A stretch of 31,251 nt of DNA from CALJUZ01 sp003387805 (lineage in GTDB: Bacteria > Bacillota > Limnochordia > Limnochordales > ZCTH02-B6), in assembly GCA_937975235.1 (NCBI GenBank), contig CALJUZ010000028.1:1-31251 (forward strand), written 5' to 3'. Positions within the stretch are counted from its first letter, which is position 1. Every line of letters starts with the position of its first letter. Positions 1-8,092 of this stretch are shown here, piece after piece. Under the pieces are notes generated by a model. It was not told where the DNA came from, did not search any database, and saw nothing but the letters and a program-made list of their open reading frames with translations. Position numbers and translations under genes: made by a program.

Positions 1-63
1 CCGGCTCGGCCACGGCTTTTCCGGTTTCGCTGCCGGCGGCCCGGTTTCCTTTTTTGGCCGCGC

Positions 64-92
64 TTGACACTGCCAAACCGCTCGGGCACAAT
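64..92 (+). promoter_or_regulatory. Sigma-A-type promoter of the suf operon
   Basis: A perfect -35 hexamer TTGACA (64-69) is followed, after exactly 17 bases, by CACAAT (87-92), which matches 4 of 6 positions of the -10 consensus. It lies 65 bases upstream of the sufC start, so transcription probably begins near 99-100. The leader contains a short inverted repeat (CGGCCC near 108-113 with GGGCCG near 122-127) that is not followed by a T-tract. No binding site for an iron-sulfur regulator could be recognised. Confidence 0.7.
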
Positions 93-157
93 GAAAAAGG
101 GCAATCAGCGGCCCTTTTCACGGGGCCGTTTCTCAATGGAAAGGAGTCGACACGAAC

Positions 158-916
158 ATGTCCAGACCTACCCTGGAGATCAAGGATCTCCATGTCAGCA
201 TCGAGGGTAGTGAAATTATTAAAGGCCTGTCGCTTACCGTCAAGGGCGGGGAAGTGCACGCGCTCATGGGGCCCAACGGCTCCGGCAAGAGCACGCTGGC
301 CAACACGCTGATGGGCCATCCGCGCTACGACGTGGAGGACGGCCAGGTGCTCCTGGACGGCGAGGACATCCTGGAGATGGAGCCCGATGAGCGGGCCAAG
401 AGGGGCCTGTTCCTGGCCTTCCAGTACCCGGTGGAAATTCCCGGCGTGACGGTGGCCAACTTCCTGCGCGCCGCGTACAACGCGCTGCACGGCGACGAGA
501 AACCCCTCTCCGTGCTGGAGTTCCACCAGCTGCTCCAGCAGCACATGAAGGAGCTGGAGATGGACGAGGAGTTCGCCGGCCGCTACCTGAACGAAGGCTT
601 CTCCGGCGGCGAGAAGAAGCGGCACGAAATTTTGCAGATGGCGCTGCTGAAGCCGCGCATCGCCATCATGGACGAAACCGACTCGGGGCTGGACATCGAC
701 GCGCTCAAGATCGTGGCCGACGGCGTCAACCGCCAGCGCAGCGACGAGCTGGGCGTGCTGGTCATCACCCACTACTCGCGCATTCTCGAGTACCTGAAGC
801 CCGATTACGTCCACATTATGATGGACGGCCGCATCGTGCGCTCCGGCGGGCCCGAGCTGGCCAAGGAGCTGGAGGAGAAGGGCTACGACTGGCTCCGGGA
901 AGAAATCAACGCGTAG
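158..916 (+). CDS. sufC: SufC, Fe-S cluster assembly ATPase
   Basis: Cytosolic ABC-type ATPase of the SUF machinery; in characterised systems it binds SufB and SufD and powers the conformational change of the scaffold during Fe-S cluster assembly. The 252-residue protein has Walker A GPNGSGKST at residues 38-46, the SufC-type signature FSGGEKKR near residue 149 and the Walker B plus D-loop string MDETDSGLDIDA, which is characteristic of SufC rather than transport ATPases. There are no membrane segments. The ATG at 158 is preceded by GGAAAGGAG (138-146). It is the first gene of sufC-sufD-sufS-sufU, 30 bases before sufD. Length and motifs are normal for the family. Confidence 0.97.
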   Translation: MSRPTLEIKDLHVSIEGSEIIKGLSLTVKGGEVHALMGPNGSGKSTLANTLMGHPRYDVEDGQVLLDGEDILEMEPDERAKRGLFLAFQYPVEIPGVTVANFLRAAYNALHGDEKPLSVLEFHQLLQQHMKELEMDEEFAGRYLNEGFSGGEKKRHEILQMALLKPRIAIMDETDSGLDIDALKIVADGVNRQRSDELGVLVITHYSRILEYLKPDYVHIMMDGRIVRSGGPELAKELEEKGYDWLREEINA

Positions 917-946
917 TGCGCTGCGCGGCGCAAGGAGGATAGGTGA

Positions 947-2248
947 ATGACCACCCAGACCAAGCTGGACCAGGACTACGTCGTGGAGTTGTCGGCGCGC
1001 AAAGACGAGCCCGCCTGGATGAAAGAGCGGCGCCTGGCGGCGTGGCGGAAGTTCCAGGAGCTGCCGGTGCCGCACTACGAGCGGACGCGCCTGCGCGACT
1101 CCCATTACGATAAATTCATTCCGTACGTCGAGACCCCCGCGGCGGACAGCTGGGAACAGCTCCCCGAGGAGCTGCGCCGGGCGGTGGGCGACCCGGAGGG
1201 CCGGCTCATCGTCGTGCAGCGCAATTCGGAAGTGGTGTACCAGCAGCTGCCCGCCGATTTGCCCGAGGGCGTCATCGTCACGGATCTGGACACCGCTGCC
1301 AGAGAGCACCCCGATCTCGTGGAAAAGTACTTCATGAACCGAAATTTCCCGAGCGGGGACAACAAGACCGTCGCGCTCAACGCCGCGCTGCACTCGGGCG
1401 GGCTGTTCGTGTACGTGCCCGAGGACGTGCGGGTGAAGACGCCGGTGGAGTTCATCGTGTGGATCGACGAGGCCGGCGTGGGCGTGTTTGACCACTCCAT
1501 CGTCGTGGCCGAGCCCCGCAGCCGCGTGCGGCTGGTGGAGATGGCTCTGAGCCCGGAGGATCTGGGCAAGGCGTACCGCTACGGCGTGCTGGACGTGTTC
1601 ACCGGCGAAGGCGCGTCGGCCACGCTCAGCAACGTTCAGGCGCTGGGCGAAAACGTGCAGAACCTGGTGGTGCGCCGCACCGAGCCGGGCCAGCGCAGCC
1701 GCACCGACTGGGTTTCCGCCGAGTTCGGCGGCGCGCTGTCGGTGAACGAGATCGACAGCCAGATCACCGGCGTCGGCAGCGAGGTGCGGGGCCTGGGCGT
1801 GTTCTTCGCCTCGGGCAAACAGCACCTGGACCTGGAGCTCATGATGATCCAGGACGCCCGCGAGACCGGCACCGACATCTTGGTGCGGGGCGTCGTCAAA
1901 GACGAAGGCCGGGCCGTGTACGCGCCCTACACGCGCATGCGGCACGACGCCAAGGACAGCACGGGCTTCCAGCGGGGCAACACGCTGGTGCTTGATCCGA
2001 CGGCCCGGGCGTACAGCATCCCGCAGCTGCACGTGGAGGAAGACGAAGTGCAGGGCGCGGGCCACGCGGCCACGGTGGGCAAAGTGGACGAAGACCACCT
2101 CTACTACCTGCGCAGCCGCGGCCTGACGGAGCTGGAGGCGAAGAAGCTGATCGTGGACGGCTTCTTCAATACCGTGCTGGACCACATTCCCATCAAGTCC
2201 GTGCGCCAGCACGTCATCAACCTGATCGAACGGAAGATGAGCGCATGA
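947..2248 (+). CDS. sufD: SufD, Fe-S cluster scaffold subunit
   Basis: SufD pairs with SufB and SufC to form the SufBC2D scaffold. The 433-residue length matches Gram-positive SufD. The N-terminal helical part has the family string EPAWMKERRL (near residues 22-31), followed by the right-handed beta-helix core. The C-terminal signature includes a conserved histidine in GHAATVGKVDED, followed by LYYLRSRGL. The corresponding histidine of E. coli SufD helps cluster assembly, whereas SufB has different residues there, so this is SufD rather than SufB. The ATG has a strong ribosome site AAGGAGG (932-938). The stop overlaps the sufS start by 4 bases (ATGA), indicating translational coupling. No sufB lies in the window. 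Confidence 0.93.
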   Translation: MTTQTKLDQDYVVELSARKDEPAWMKERRLAAWRKFQELPVPHYERTRLRDSHYDKFIPYVETPAADSWEQLPEELRRAVGDPEGRLIVVQRNSEVVYQQLPADLPEGVIVTDLDTAAREHPDLVEKYFMNRNFPSGDNKTVALNAALHSGGLFVYVPEDVRVKTPVEFIVWIDEAGVGVFDHSIVVAEPRSRVRLVEMALSPEDLGKAYRYGVLDVFTGEGASATLSNVQALGENVQNLVVRRTEPGQRSRTDWVSAEFGGALSVNEIDSQITGVGSEVRGLGVFFASGKQHLDLELMMIQDARETGTDILVRGVVKDEGRAVYAPYTRMRHDAKDSTGFQRGNTLVLDPTARAYSIPQLHVEEDEVQGAGHAATVGKVDEDHLYYLRSRGLTELEAKKLIVDGFFNTVLDHIPIKSVRQHVINLIERKMSA

Positions 2249-3474
2249 TCGACGTGCAGGCTGTACGCCGGGATTTCCCGGTGCTTGACCAAATGGTCAA
2301 CGGGCGGCCGCTGGTCTACCTGGACAGCGCGGCCACTGCGCAGAAGCCGCGCGTCGTCATCGAAACCGTCGAACGCTACTACGCGGAATACAACGCCAAC
2401 GTGCACCGGGCCATCCACGCGCTGGGTGAACGGGCCACCATCCGGTATGAAGAAGCGCGCCGCAAAGTGGCGCGCTTCATCAATGCGCCGGAACCCGAGA
2501 CGGTCATCTTCGTCAAGAACGCGACGGAGGCCATCAACCTGGTGGCCTACAGCTGGGCCAGGAACAACCTGGCGGAAGGCGACGAGATCGTCGTCTCGCC
2601 CATCGAGCACCACTCCAACCTGGTGCCGTGGCAGCTGGCGGCCAAGGCCACCGGCGCCCGCCTGCGCTTCTTCGAGGTCACCGAGGACGGGCGCATCCGC
2701 ACCGACAACCTGGATGACGTCATCACCGAGCGGACGAAGCTGGTGGCGGTGACCCACGCGTCCAACGTGCTGGGCACCATCGTGCCGGTGAAGGAGATTG
2801 CGTACGCGGCCCGGCGGAAGGGCGCGGTGGTGCTGGTGGACGGCGCCCAGAGCACGCCGCACATGCCCGTGGACGTGCAGGCTTTGGGCTGCGACTTTTT
2901 CGCGTTCTCCGGCCACAAGATGCTGGGGCCCACCGGCGTCGGCGTGCTTTGGGGCCGGCGGGAGCTGCTGGAAAACATGGAGCCGTTCCTGGGCGGCGGC
3001 GACATGATCAGCTCCGTGTCTTTGACCGAGTCGCGCTGGGCCGACTTGCCCTACAAGTTCGAGGCCGGCACGCCCAACATCGCGGCGGTCATCGGCCTGG
3101 GCGCGGCGGTGGACTATTTGACCGGGCTGGGCATGGAAAACGTGCACGCCCACGAGCAGCAGCTGGTGCAATACGCCATGGCGGAGCTGCGCAAAGTGCC
3201 CGGCCTCACCATTTACGGACCCGAGCACCGGGGCGGGCTGGTGACCTTCAATTTGGAGGATATCCACCCGCACGATCTGGCCACCATCCTCAACGAGGAA
3301 GGCATCGCCATCCGCGCAGGCCACCACTGCGCGGAGCCGGTCATGCGGTGGCTGGGGGTGCCGGCCACGGCGCGGGCCAGCTTTTACGTGTACAATACGG
3401 AAGAGGACGTGGACCGGCTGGTGGCCGGCCTGCACACCGCGAGGGAGTTTTTCGGCCATGTCGCTGGAAAGTAA
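2245..3474 (+). CDS. sufS: SufS, type II cysteine desulfurase
   Basis: PLP enzyme that converts cysteine to alanine and holds the sulfur as a persulfide for SUF assembly. The 409-residue protein starts with the typical DFPVLDQMVNGRPLVYLDSA block. The PLP-binding lysine is K225 in SGHKMLGPTG and the catalytic cysteine is C362 in RAGHHCAEP, the short active-site loop of group II (SufS-type) desulfurases, which depend on a partner protein. That partner, SufU, is encoded immediately downstream and overlaps this gene by 17 bases. The start overlaps the sufD stop by 4 bases. Everything needed for activity appears intact. Confidence 0.97.
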   Translation: MIDVQAVRRDFPVLDQMVNGRPLVYLDSAATAQKPRVVIETVERYYAEYNANVHRAIHALGERATIRYEEARRKVARFINAPEPETVIFVKNATEAINLVAYSWARNNLAEGDEIVVSPIEHHSNLVPWQLAAKATGARLRFFEVTEDGRIRTDNLDDVITERTKLVAVTHASNVLGTIVPVKEIAYAARRKGAVVLVDGAQSTPHMPVDVQALGCDFFAFSGHKMLGPTGVGVLWGRRELLENMEPFLGGGDMISSVSLTESRWADLPYKFEAGTPNIAAVIGLGAAVDYLTGLGMENVHAHEQQLVQYAMAELRKVPGLTIYGPEHRGGLVTFNLEDIHPHDLATILNEEGIAIRAGHHCAEPVMRWLGVPATARASFYVYNTEEDVDRLVAGLHTAREFFGHVAGK

Positions 3475-3907
3475 CCACCCGGTCCGGCTCAGCGAGCTGT
3501 ATCGGGAAGTGATTATGGACCATTACCGCAGCCCGCGCAACAAAGGCGAGCTGCCCGACCCGACGGTGTCCATCGACCTGAACAACCCGACGTGCGGCGA
3601 CGAAATCTCTTTGTACCTGCTGGTGAAGGACGGCGTCGTCCAAGACGCCCGCTTCAGCGGCCAAGGCTGCTCCATCAGCCAGGCGTCGGCGTCCATGATG
3701 ACGCAGGCGGTGAAGGGCAAGACCGTGGCCGAGGCCCGGGACATGGTGGATCGCTTCAAGCGCATGATGCACGGCGACGAAGAGGCGGGCCGGCCCCTGG
3801 GCGACGCGGTGGCGCTGCACGGCGTTTCCAAGTTCCCGGTGCGCATCAAGTGCGCGCTGCTGTCGTGGGAGGCGCTGGAACGCAGCCTGGAGCAGCTGCC
3901 CGGGTAA
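3458..3907 (+). CDS. sufU: SufU, zinc-dependent sulfur acceptor
   Basis: In Bacillus, SufU is a zinc protein that receives persulfide sulfur from SufS by ligand exchange and passes it on; it replaces SufE in Gram-positive SUF systems. The 149-residue protein shows the expected ligands: C46 and D48 in NPTCGDEI, C71 in SGQGCSIS and C132 in RIKCALLSW. The N-terminus LSELYREVIMDHYRSPRNKG is diagnostic of the IscU/SufU fold. The start lies inside the end of sufS (17-base overlap), so the two are probably translated together. It is the last suf gene visible; in many Firmicutes sufB follows, but here an opposite-strand gene begins its end 12 bases later. Confidence 0.96.
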   Translation: MSLESNHPVRLSELYREVIMDHYRSPRNKGELPDPTVSIDLNNPTCGDEISLYLLVKDGVVQDARFSGQGCSISQASASMMTQAVKGKTVAEARDMVDRFKRMMHGDEEAGRPLGDAVALHGVSKFPVRIKCALLSWEALERSLEQLPG

Positions 3908-3915
3908 GCCCGGGC
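3898..3915. terminator. Perfect 7-bp hairpin at the suf operon end
   Basis: GCCCGGG (3898-3904), a TAAG loop containing the sufU stop codon, and CCCGGGC (3909-3915) form a perfect seven-base stem exactly where two convergent genes meet. There is no T-tract on either strand, so it is not a classical intrinsic terminator. It could slow both converging polymerases or protect mRNA ends. Terminator role is inference. Confidence 0.3.
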
Positions 3916-3919
3916 GCCC

Positions 3920-6148
3920 TCACGCGGACGGCTCGACGGCGCCGTCCACCATGTCGTCCTCTCCGGCCGGCGCGCCGGCCGCCTCCACGCCGGCGCCGCC
4001 GGCCTGGCCGTCGGCCAGCAGCTGCTCCTTGTACTGCAGCTGATACAGCCGCCAGTACAGGCCCCGCTTCTTCAGCAGCTCCTGGTGCGTGCCCATCTCC
4101 CGAATCTCGCCCTTGTGCAGCACGATGATTTTGTCCGCGTGCTGGATCGTAGACAGCCGGTGCGCGATGATGATGCTGGTGCGGTTTTTGATGAGCTGCT
4201 TCAGCGATTCCTGGATCAGCTGCTCCGTCTCGGTGTCGATGTTGGCCGTGGCTTCGTCCAGCACCAAAATGGCCGGATCGTACGCCAGCGCCCGGGCGAA
4301 GGCCAGAAGCTGCCGCTGCCCCGCGGAGAAGCTCGCGCCCCGCTCCATGACCGGCGCCTTGTAGCCGCCGGGCAGGCGCTGGATGAACTGGTCCGCATTG
4401 ACCATCCGGGCCGCCTCCCGCACCCGGGCCGGCGGGATGTCGTCGTTGTCCAGCGTAATGTTGGCCTCCACGTCACCGGTGAAGAGGAACACGTCCTGCA
4501 GGACGATACCGATGTGGCGCCGCAGGTCCGAGCGCTTCAGCTTCCGGATGTCCCGCCCGTCGATGCGGATGGTGCCCTTCTGGATGTCGTAGAAGCGGTT
4601 GATCAAGTTGATGATGGACGTCTTGCCCGCGCCGGTGTGGCCCACCAGCGCCACCGTCTCGCCGGGTTTCACGTGGAAGCTGACGTCTTTCAGCACCCAC
4701 TCCTCGTCCACGTAGGCGAACCAGACGTTTTCAAACTCGATTTCGCCCTTCACTTCGGCCACCGGCTCCGCGTCCGGCTCGTCCTGTTCCTCCGGCGTGT
4801 CCAGAATAAGGAAAATCCGTTCCGACGACGCCATGGCCGACTGCATGATGTTGTACTTCTCGGTCAGGTCGTTGATGGGCTGGAAAAACGTCTGCATGTA
4901 CTGGATGAACAGGTACAAGACGCCGAAGTCCAGCGTGCCCTGCACCACCCGGCCGCCGCCGTACCAAATGATCAGAGCCAGCGCCAGCGACGAGAAAAAC
5001 TCCACCGCCGGCCGGAACAGGGCAAACACCTGCACTTCCCGCATCATGGCCTGGAAGTGCTCCCGGTTGATGGCGTCGAAATGCTCGAAGCGCCGCTTCT
5101 GCTGGTGGAAAAGCTGAATGATGCGCATGCCGGCGATGCTTTCCGCCAGCGTCGCGTTGATGCGGGCCAGCTTCACCCGCACCTGGCGGTACGCGTCGCG
5201 GGCCTGCAGGCGGAACACCACCGTCACCGCGGCCACCAGCGGCATCACCAGCAGGCTGACCACGGCCAGCTGCCAGTGCACCCGGAACATGATGATCAAG
5301 ATGCCCAGCAGCAGGAAGATGTCTTTGAACAGATTGACCAGCACGTTGGTGAACATTTCGTTCAGCGTGTCGGTGTCGTTGGTCGCGCGGGTCACCAGCC
5401 GGCCCACCGGGTTGCGGTCGAAAAACTGCACCGGCATGCGCTGCAAATGGGAGAAAATCTCCTGCCGGATGTTGTAGATGATGCGCTGGCCGGTGTAGTG
5501 CAAAATGTACACCTGCGCGTAGCTCAAGACGAAGCCGACGACCACGACGCCCAGGAACAGCCACGCGAGGCGCACGACGGCCTCCAGATGCGGCCGCCGC
5601 AGGGCCCGCAGCGTGTCCTCCTCCAAGGGCGCGGCGGGGAAGAGGCTGTCGCCTACGGCCACCGCGTAGCCCGCGCCGTCGCGCACGATGCGCCGCTCCT
5701 GGTCCTCGTCCGCGGCGATGACGCCTTCAATCAAGAAGTAGCGGGTGGGCTGCGGCACGTCGGTGGCCACGATTTGGTACCAGCCCAGCGGGCGGGCGCC
5801 GTCGGGCACGTCGCGGCCGCGCACCAGCACGACTTCGTCCGGGGCCAGCAGCGGCAAGTTCAGCAGGGGCCGCGACCCCGGCAGCAGGCTGCGGCTCAGG
5901 CGCACGCCCTCCGCGGGCTCCGTCCCCGGCGCAAAGGCCGCCCACGGCTCGTCGTAGGCCAAGAGGTGGTCGTCGATGGCCACCTTGACGATGTAGGGGC
6001 GCACCAGGTCGGCCCCGGTGATGAACAGCAGCAGCACGATGGCCAGCGCGATCCAGTTTTTGAACGGCCGCGCGTACTTGAGCAGCCGCCGCATGAGCCG
6101 GCCGTCGTATGCTTTGCCCAGCGCTTCTTCCTGGTGGAAGTCCTGCAC
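3920..6148 (-). CDS. ABC exporter subunit with extracellular insert (BmrD-like)
   Basis: Half-transporter of the multidrug/lipid exporter family: an N-terminal membrane domain (first helix about residues 35-55) and a C-terminal ATPase. A hydrophilic stretch of roughly 120 residues is inserted between membrane helices 1 and 2, as in BmrD/YheH, whose insert forms an extracellular domain. Counting residues from the upstream in-frame ATG at 6163, Walker A is GHTGAGKT (K514), the signature is the non-standard FSAGQ, and Walker B keeps the catalytic glutamate E637 in LDEATANID. No ribosome site precedes that ATG, but GGAGG sits 8 bases before a GTG at 6148, so the GTG start (742 residues) is preferred. 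The gene follows its presumed partner by 25 bases. The acidic, alanine-rich C-terminal tail is not conserved. Substrate unknown. Confidence 0.88.
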   Translation of the reverse strand: MQDFHQEEALGKAYDGRLMRRLLKYARPFKNWIALAIVLLLFITGADLVRPYIVKVAIDDHLLAYDEPWAAFAPGTEPAEGVRLSRSLLPGSRPLLNLPLLAPDEVVLVRGRDVPDGARPLGWYQIVATDVPQPTRYFLIEGVIAADEDQERRIVRDGAGYAVAVGDSLFPAAPLEEDTLRALRRPHLEAVVRLAWLFLGVVVVGFVLSYAQVYILHYTGQRIIYNIRQEIFSHLQRMPVQFFDRNPVGRLVTRATNDTDTLNEMFTNVLVNLFKDIFLLLGILIIMFRVHWQLAVVSLLVMPLVAAVTVVFRLQARDAYRQVRVKLARINATLAESIAGMRIIQLFHQQKRRFEHFDAINREHFQAMMREVQVFALFRPAVEFFSSLALALIIWYGGGRVVQGTLDFGVLYLFIQYMQTFFQPINDLTEKYNIMQSAMASSERIFLILDTPEEQDEPDAEPVAEVKGEIEFENVWFAYVDEEWVLKDVSFHVKPGETVALVGHTGAGKTSIINLINRFYDIQKGTIRIDGRDIRKLKRSDLRRHIGIVLQDVFLFTGDVEANITLDNDDIPPARVREAARMVNADQFIQRLPGGYKAPVMERGASFSAGQRQLLAFARALAYDPAILVLDEATANIDTETEQLIQESLKQLIKNRTSIIIAHRLSTIQHADKIIVLHKGEIREMGTHQELLKKRGLYWRLYQLQYKEQLLADGQAGGAGVEAAGAPAGEDDMVDGAVEPSA

Positions 6149-6173
6149 CGATGAAACCTCCATCGCCGGCCGC

Positions 6174-7922
6174 TTACACGGCCCGCTCCAGCTCTTCCTC
6201 CAAAAGCTGCCGCTCGTACGTGTCCGCGTACAGGCCGCCCAGGGCCACCAGCTCCTCGTGGGTGCCCTGTTCCACGATGCGCCCGTCGTCCAGCACGATG
6301 ATGTGGTCCGCGTCCTTCACCGTGGAGATGCGGTGCGCGATCAAGATGGTGGTGCGGCCTTTCATCATCCGCTTCAGCTCGCGCAAAATCGCGTCTTCGG
6401 TCTGCGTGTCCACCGCGGACAAGCTGTCGTCGAAAATCATAATGCGCGGGTTTTTCACCAGCGCCCGGGCGATGCCGGTGCGCTGCTTCTGCCCGCCCGA
6501 CAGCGTTACGCCCCGCTCGCCGACCATCGTTTCGTAGCCGTGGGGAAAGCCCATGACGTCGTTGTGCAGCTGGGCCTTTTTGGCCGCCTCCTCGATCTCC
6601 TCCCGCGTGAAGTTGCCGCCGAAGCCGATGTTTTCGGCGATGGTGGTGGAGAAGAGGAAGTTGTCCTGGGGCGCGTAGCCGATTTGCGTGCGCAGCGACT
6701 CCAGCGTGATGCGGCGGATGTCGTGGCCGTCGATGAAAATGGTGCCCATGGGCGGGTCGAACACCCGCAGCAGCAAGTTGGCCAGCGTAGTCTTGCCCGA
6801 CCCGGTGCGGCCCACGATGGCCAGCGTCTGGCCCGGCTCCACCGTGACGTTGACGTCCTGCAGAACCGGCCGGTCGCTGCCGGGGTAGGTGAACGTCAAG
6901 TTCTTAATCTCGATGCGGCCTTCCATGGGCCGCAGCTCCACCGCGTCGGGCTCGTCCACGATTTCGGGCCGCTGGTCGAAAATGACCTTCAGCCGGGCCA
7001 CCGACGCCTGGCCCCGCTGCAGGTTGTTGATGACCCAGCCTACGGCCATCATGGGCCACGTGAGCATGCCGAGGTACATGTTGAAGGCGATGAAGTCGCC
7101 CAGGCTGATGCTGCCCAGAATGACCAGGGTGCCGCCGTAGCCTACCACGACGAGCACGCTCAGGGCCGACAAGAACTGAATGAGCGGGTGGAACAGGCCC
7201 CAGATGCGCACCAGGTGCATGTTCATGTCCACGTTGTACTGGTTGATGCGCTCAAACCGGGCGATGGCCGCGTCCTCCCGGGCAAAGGCCTTGATGACGC
7301 GGATGCCCGCCAAGTTTTCGGTTACCACGTCGGTCAGGTCCGAAAAGGCCTCCTGCACTTTGCGGAAGCGGCGGTGAATGAGGCGGCCGAAGTAGCGGGC
7401 CGTCAGCGCCAAAAAGGGCAGAGGCAGCAAGGCCAGCGCGGTCAGGCGGATGTCGGTGGTGCGCAGCATAATAATCAAAATGGTCACCGTCATGAAAACC
7501 GCATCGGTCAGCATGACGACGCCGGGGCCCATGGCCATGCGGACCGCGTTGATGTCGTTGGTCGCGTGGGCCATCAGGTCGCCCGTTTTCGTTTCAATAA
7601 AATAGCGGGGCGACAGCGTCTGCAGATGGGCGTACAGCTTGTTGCGCAGCGTGTATTCCAAAAGGCGCGACGTGCCCATGACGTAAATGCGCCACATGTA
7701 GCGGCCCACCGCGATGACGACGGCCAGGCCCACGATAATGAGGCTGTAGACCCAGATGGCCTGGCCCGACAGCCGGCCGGTGGGCAGCGCGTCCACGAAG
7801 CGCCGGATGACCTGGGGCTGCAGCAGCTGCATGACGTTGACGACCAGCAGGCTCGTCAGGCCGATGATGTAGCGCCACTTGTATTTCAGCAGGAATTCGC
7901 GAATGAGTGGGAAAGAAAGCAA
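6174..7922 (-). CDS. ABC exporter subunit with degenerate ATP site (BmrC-like)
   Basis: A 582-residue half-transporter with six predicted membrane helices in the first ~310 residues and a C-terminal ATPase. Walker A GRTGSGKTT contains K377 and the signature is a canonical LSGGQ, but Walker B reads IFDDSLSAVD: D499 stands where the catalytic glutamate should be. This matches the BmrC-type partner of heterodimeric exporters, where one of two ATP sites is catalytically weak. The weak site would pair this Walker A/B with the unusual FSAGQ of the downstream subunit; the good site would pair this LSGGQ with E637 of the partner. The start is a TTG with GGGAG ten bases upstream. It is the first gene of a two-gene unit, diverging from the AtuA operon across 170 bases in which no convincing promoter was found. 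Confidence 0.9.
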   Translation of the reverse strand: MLSFPLIREFLLKYKWRYIIGLTSLLVVNVMQLLQPQVIRRFVDALPTGRLSGQAIWVYSLIIVGLAVVIAVGRYMWRIYVMGTSRLLEYTLRNKLYAHLQTLSPRYFIETKTGDLMAHATNDINAVRMAMGPGVVMLTDAVFMTVTILIIMLRTTDIRLTALALLPLPFLALTARYFGRLIHRRFRKVQEAFSDLTDVVTENLAGIRVIKAFAREDAAIARFERINQYNVDMNMHLVRIWGLFHPLIQFLSALSVLVVVGYGGTLVILGSISLGDFIAFNMYLGMLTWPMMAVGWVINNLQRGQASVARLKVIFDQRPEIVDEPDAVELRPMEGRIEIKNLTFTYPGSDRPVLQDVNVTVEPGQTLAIVGRTGSGKTTLANLLLRVFDPPMGTIFIDGHDIRRITLESLRTQIGYAPQDNFLFSTTIAENIGFGGNFTREEIEEAAKKAQLHNDVMGFPHGYETMVGERGVTLSGGQKQRTGIARALVKNPRIMIFDDSLSAVDTQTEDAILRELKRMMKGRTTILIAHRISTVKDADHIIVLDDGRIVEQGTHEELVALGGLYADTYERQLLEEELERAV

Positions 7923-8092
7923 ATGGCCGCATCTCCCATCGCGGTTTTGTTCCCAAAAAAGCGGCGGTGACTGCGCAGACGTCCGGTACGCCCGGGACCG
8001 ACTTAAACAGCCAAGACAAGTGCAGACGGCTCAGAAAGTACCTTATCGCAAAGGGAGATTTTTCGCAAGCGGGTAAAGGGGTAGGTGCGCCG

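Noticed and set aside
1..53. Tail of a gene upstream of the suf promoter
   Set aside because: No recognisable coding similarity or terminator in so short a stretch.
2104..3459. 451-codon open frame on the minus strand opposite sufS
   Set aside because: Histidine/arginine/glycine-rich translation without domains; sufS on the other strand has full catalytic motifs.
4085..7970. Very long plus-strand open frames opposite the ABC exporter genes
   Set aside because: Low-complexity His/Arg/Val/Gln-rich shadows of well-defined ABC genes; typical of high-GC codon bias.
7923..8092. Promoter for the exporter (minus-strand TTGCGA ... GATAAG)
   Set aside because: Both boxes match only 4 of 6 and the spacer is 15 bases; not convincing enough to annotate.
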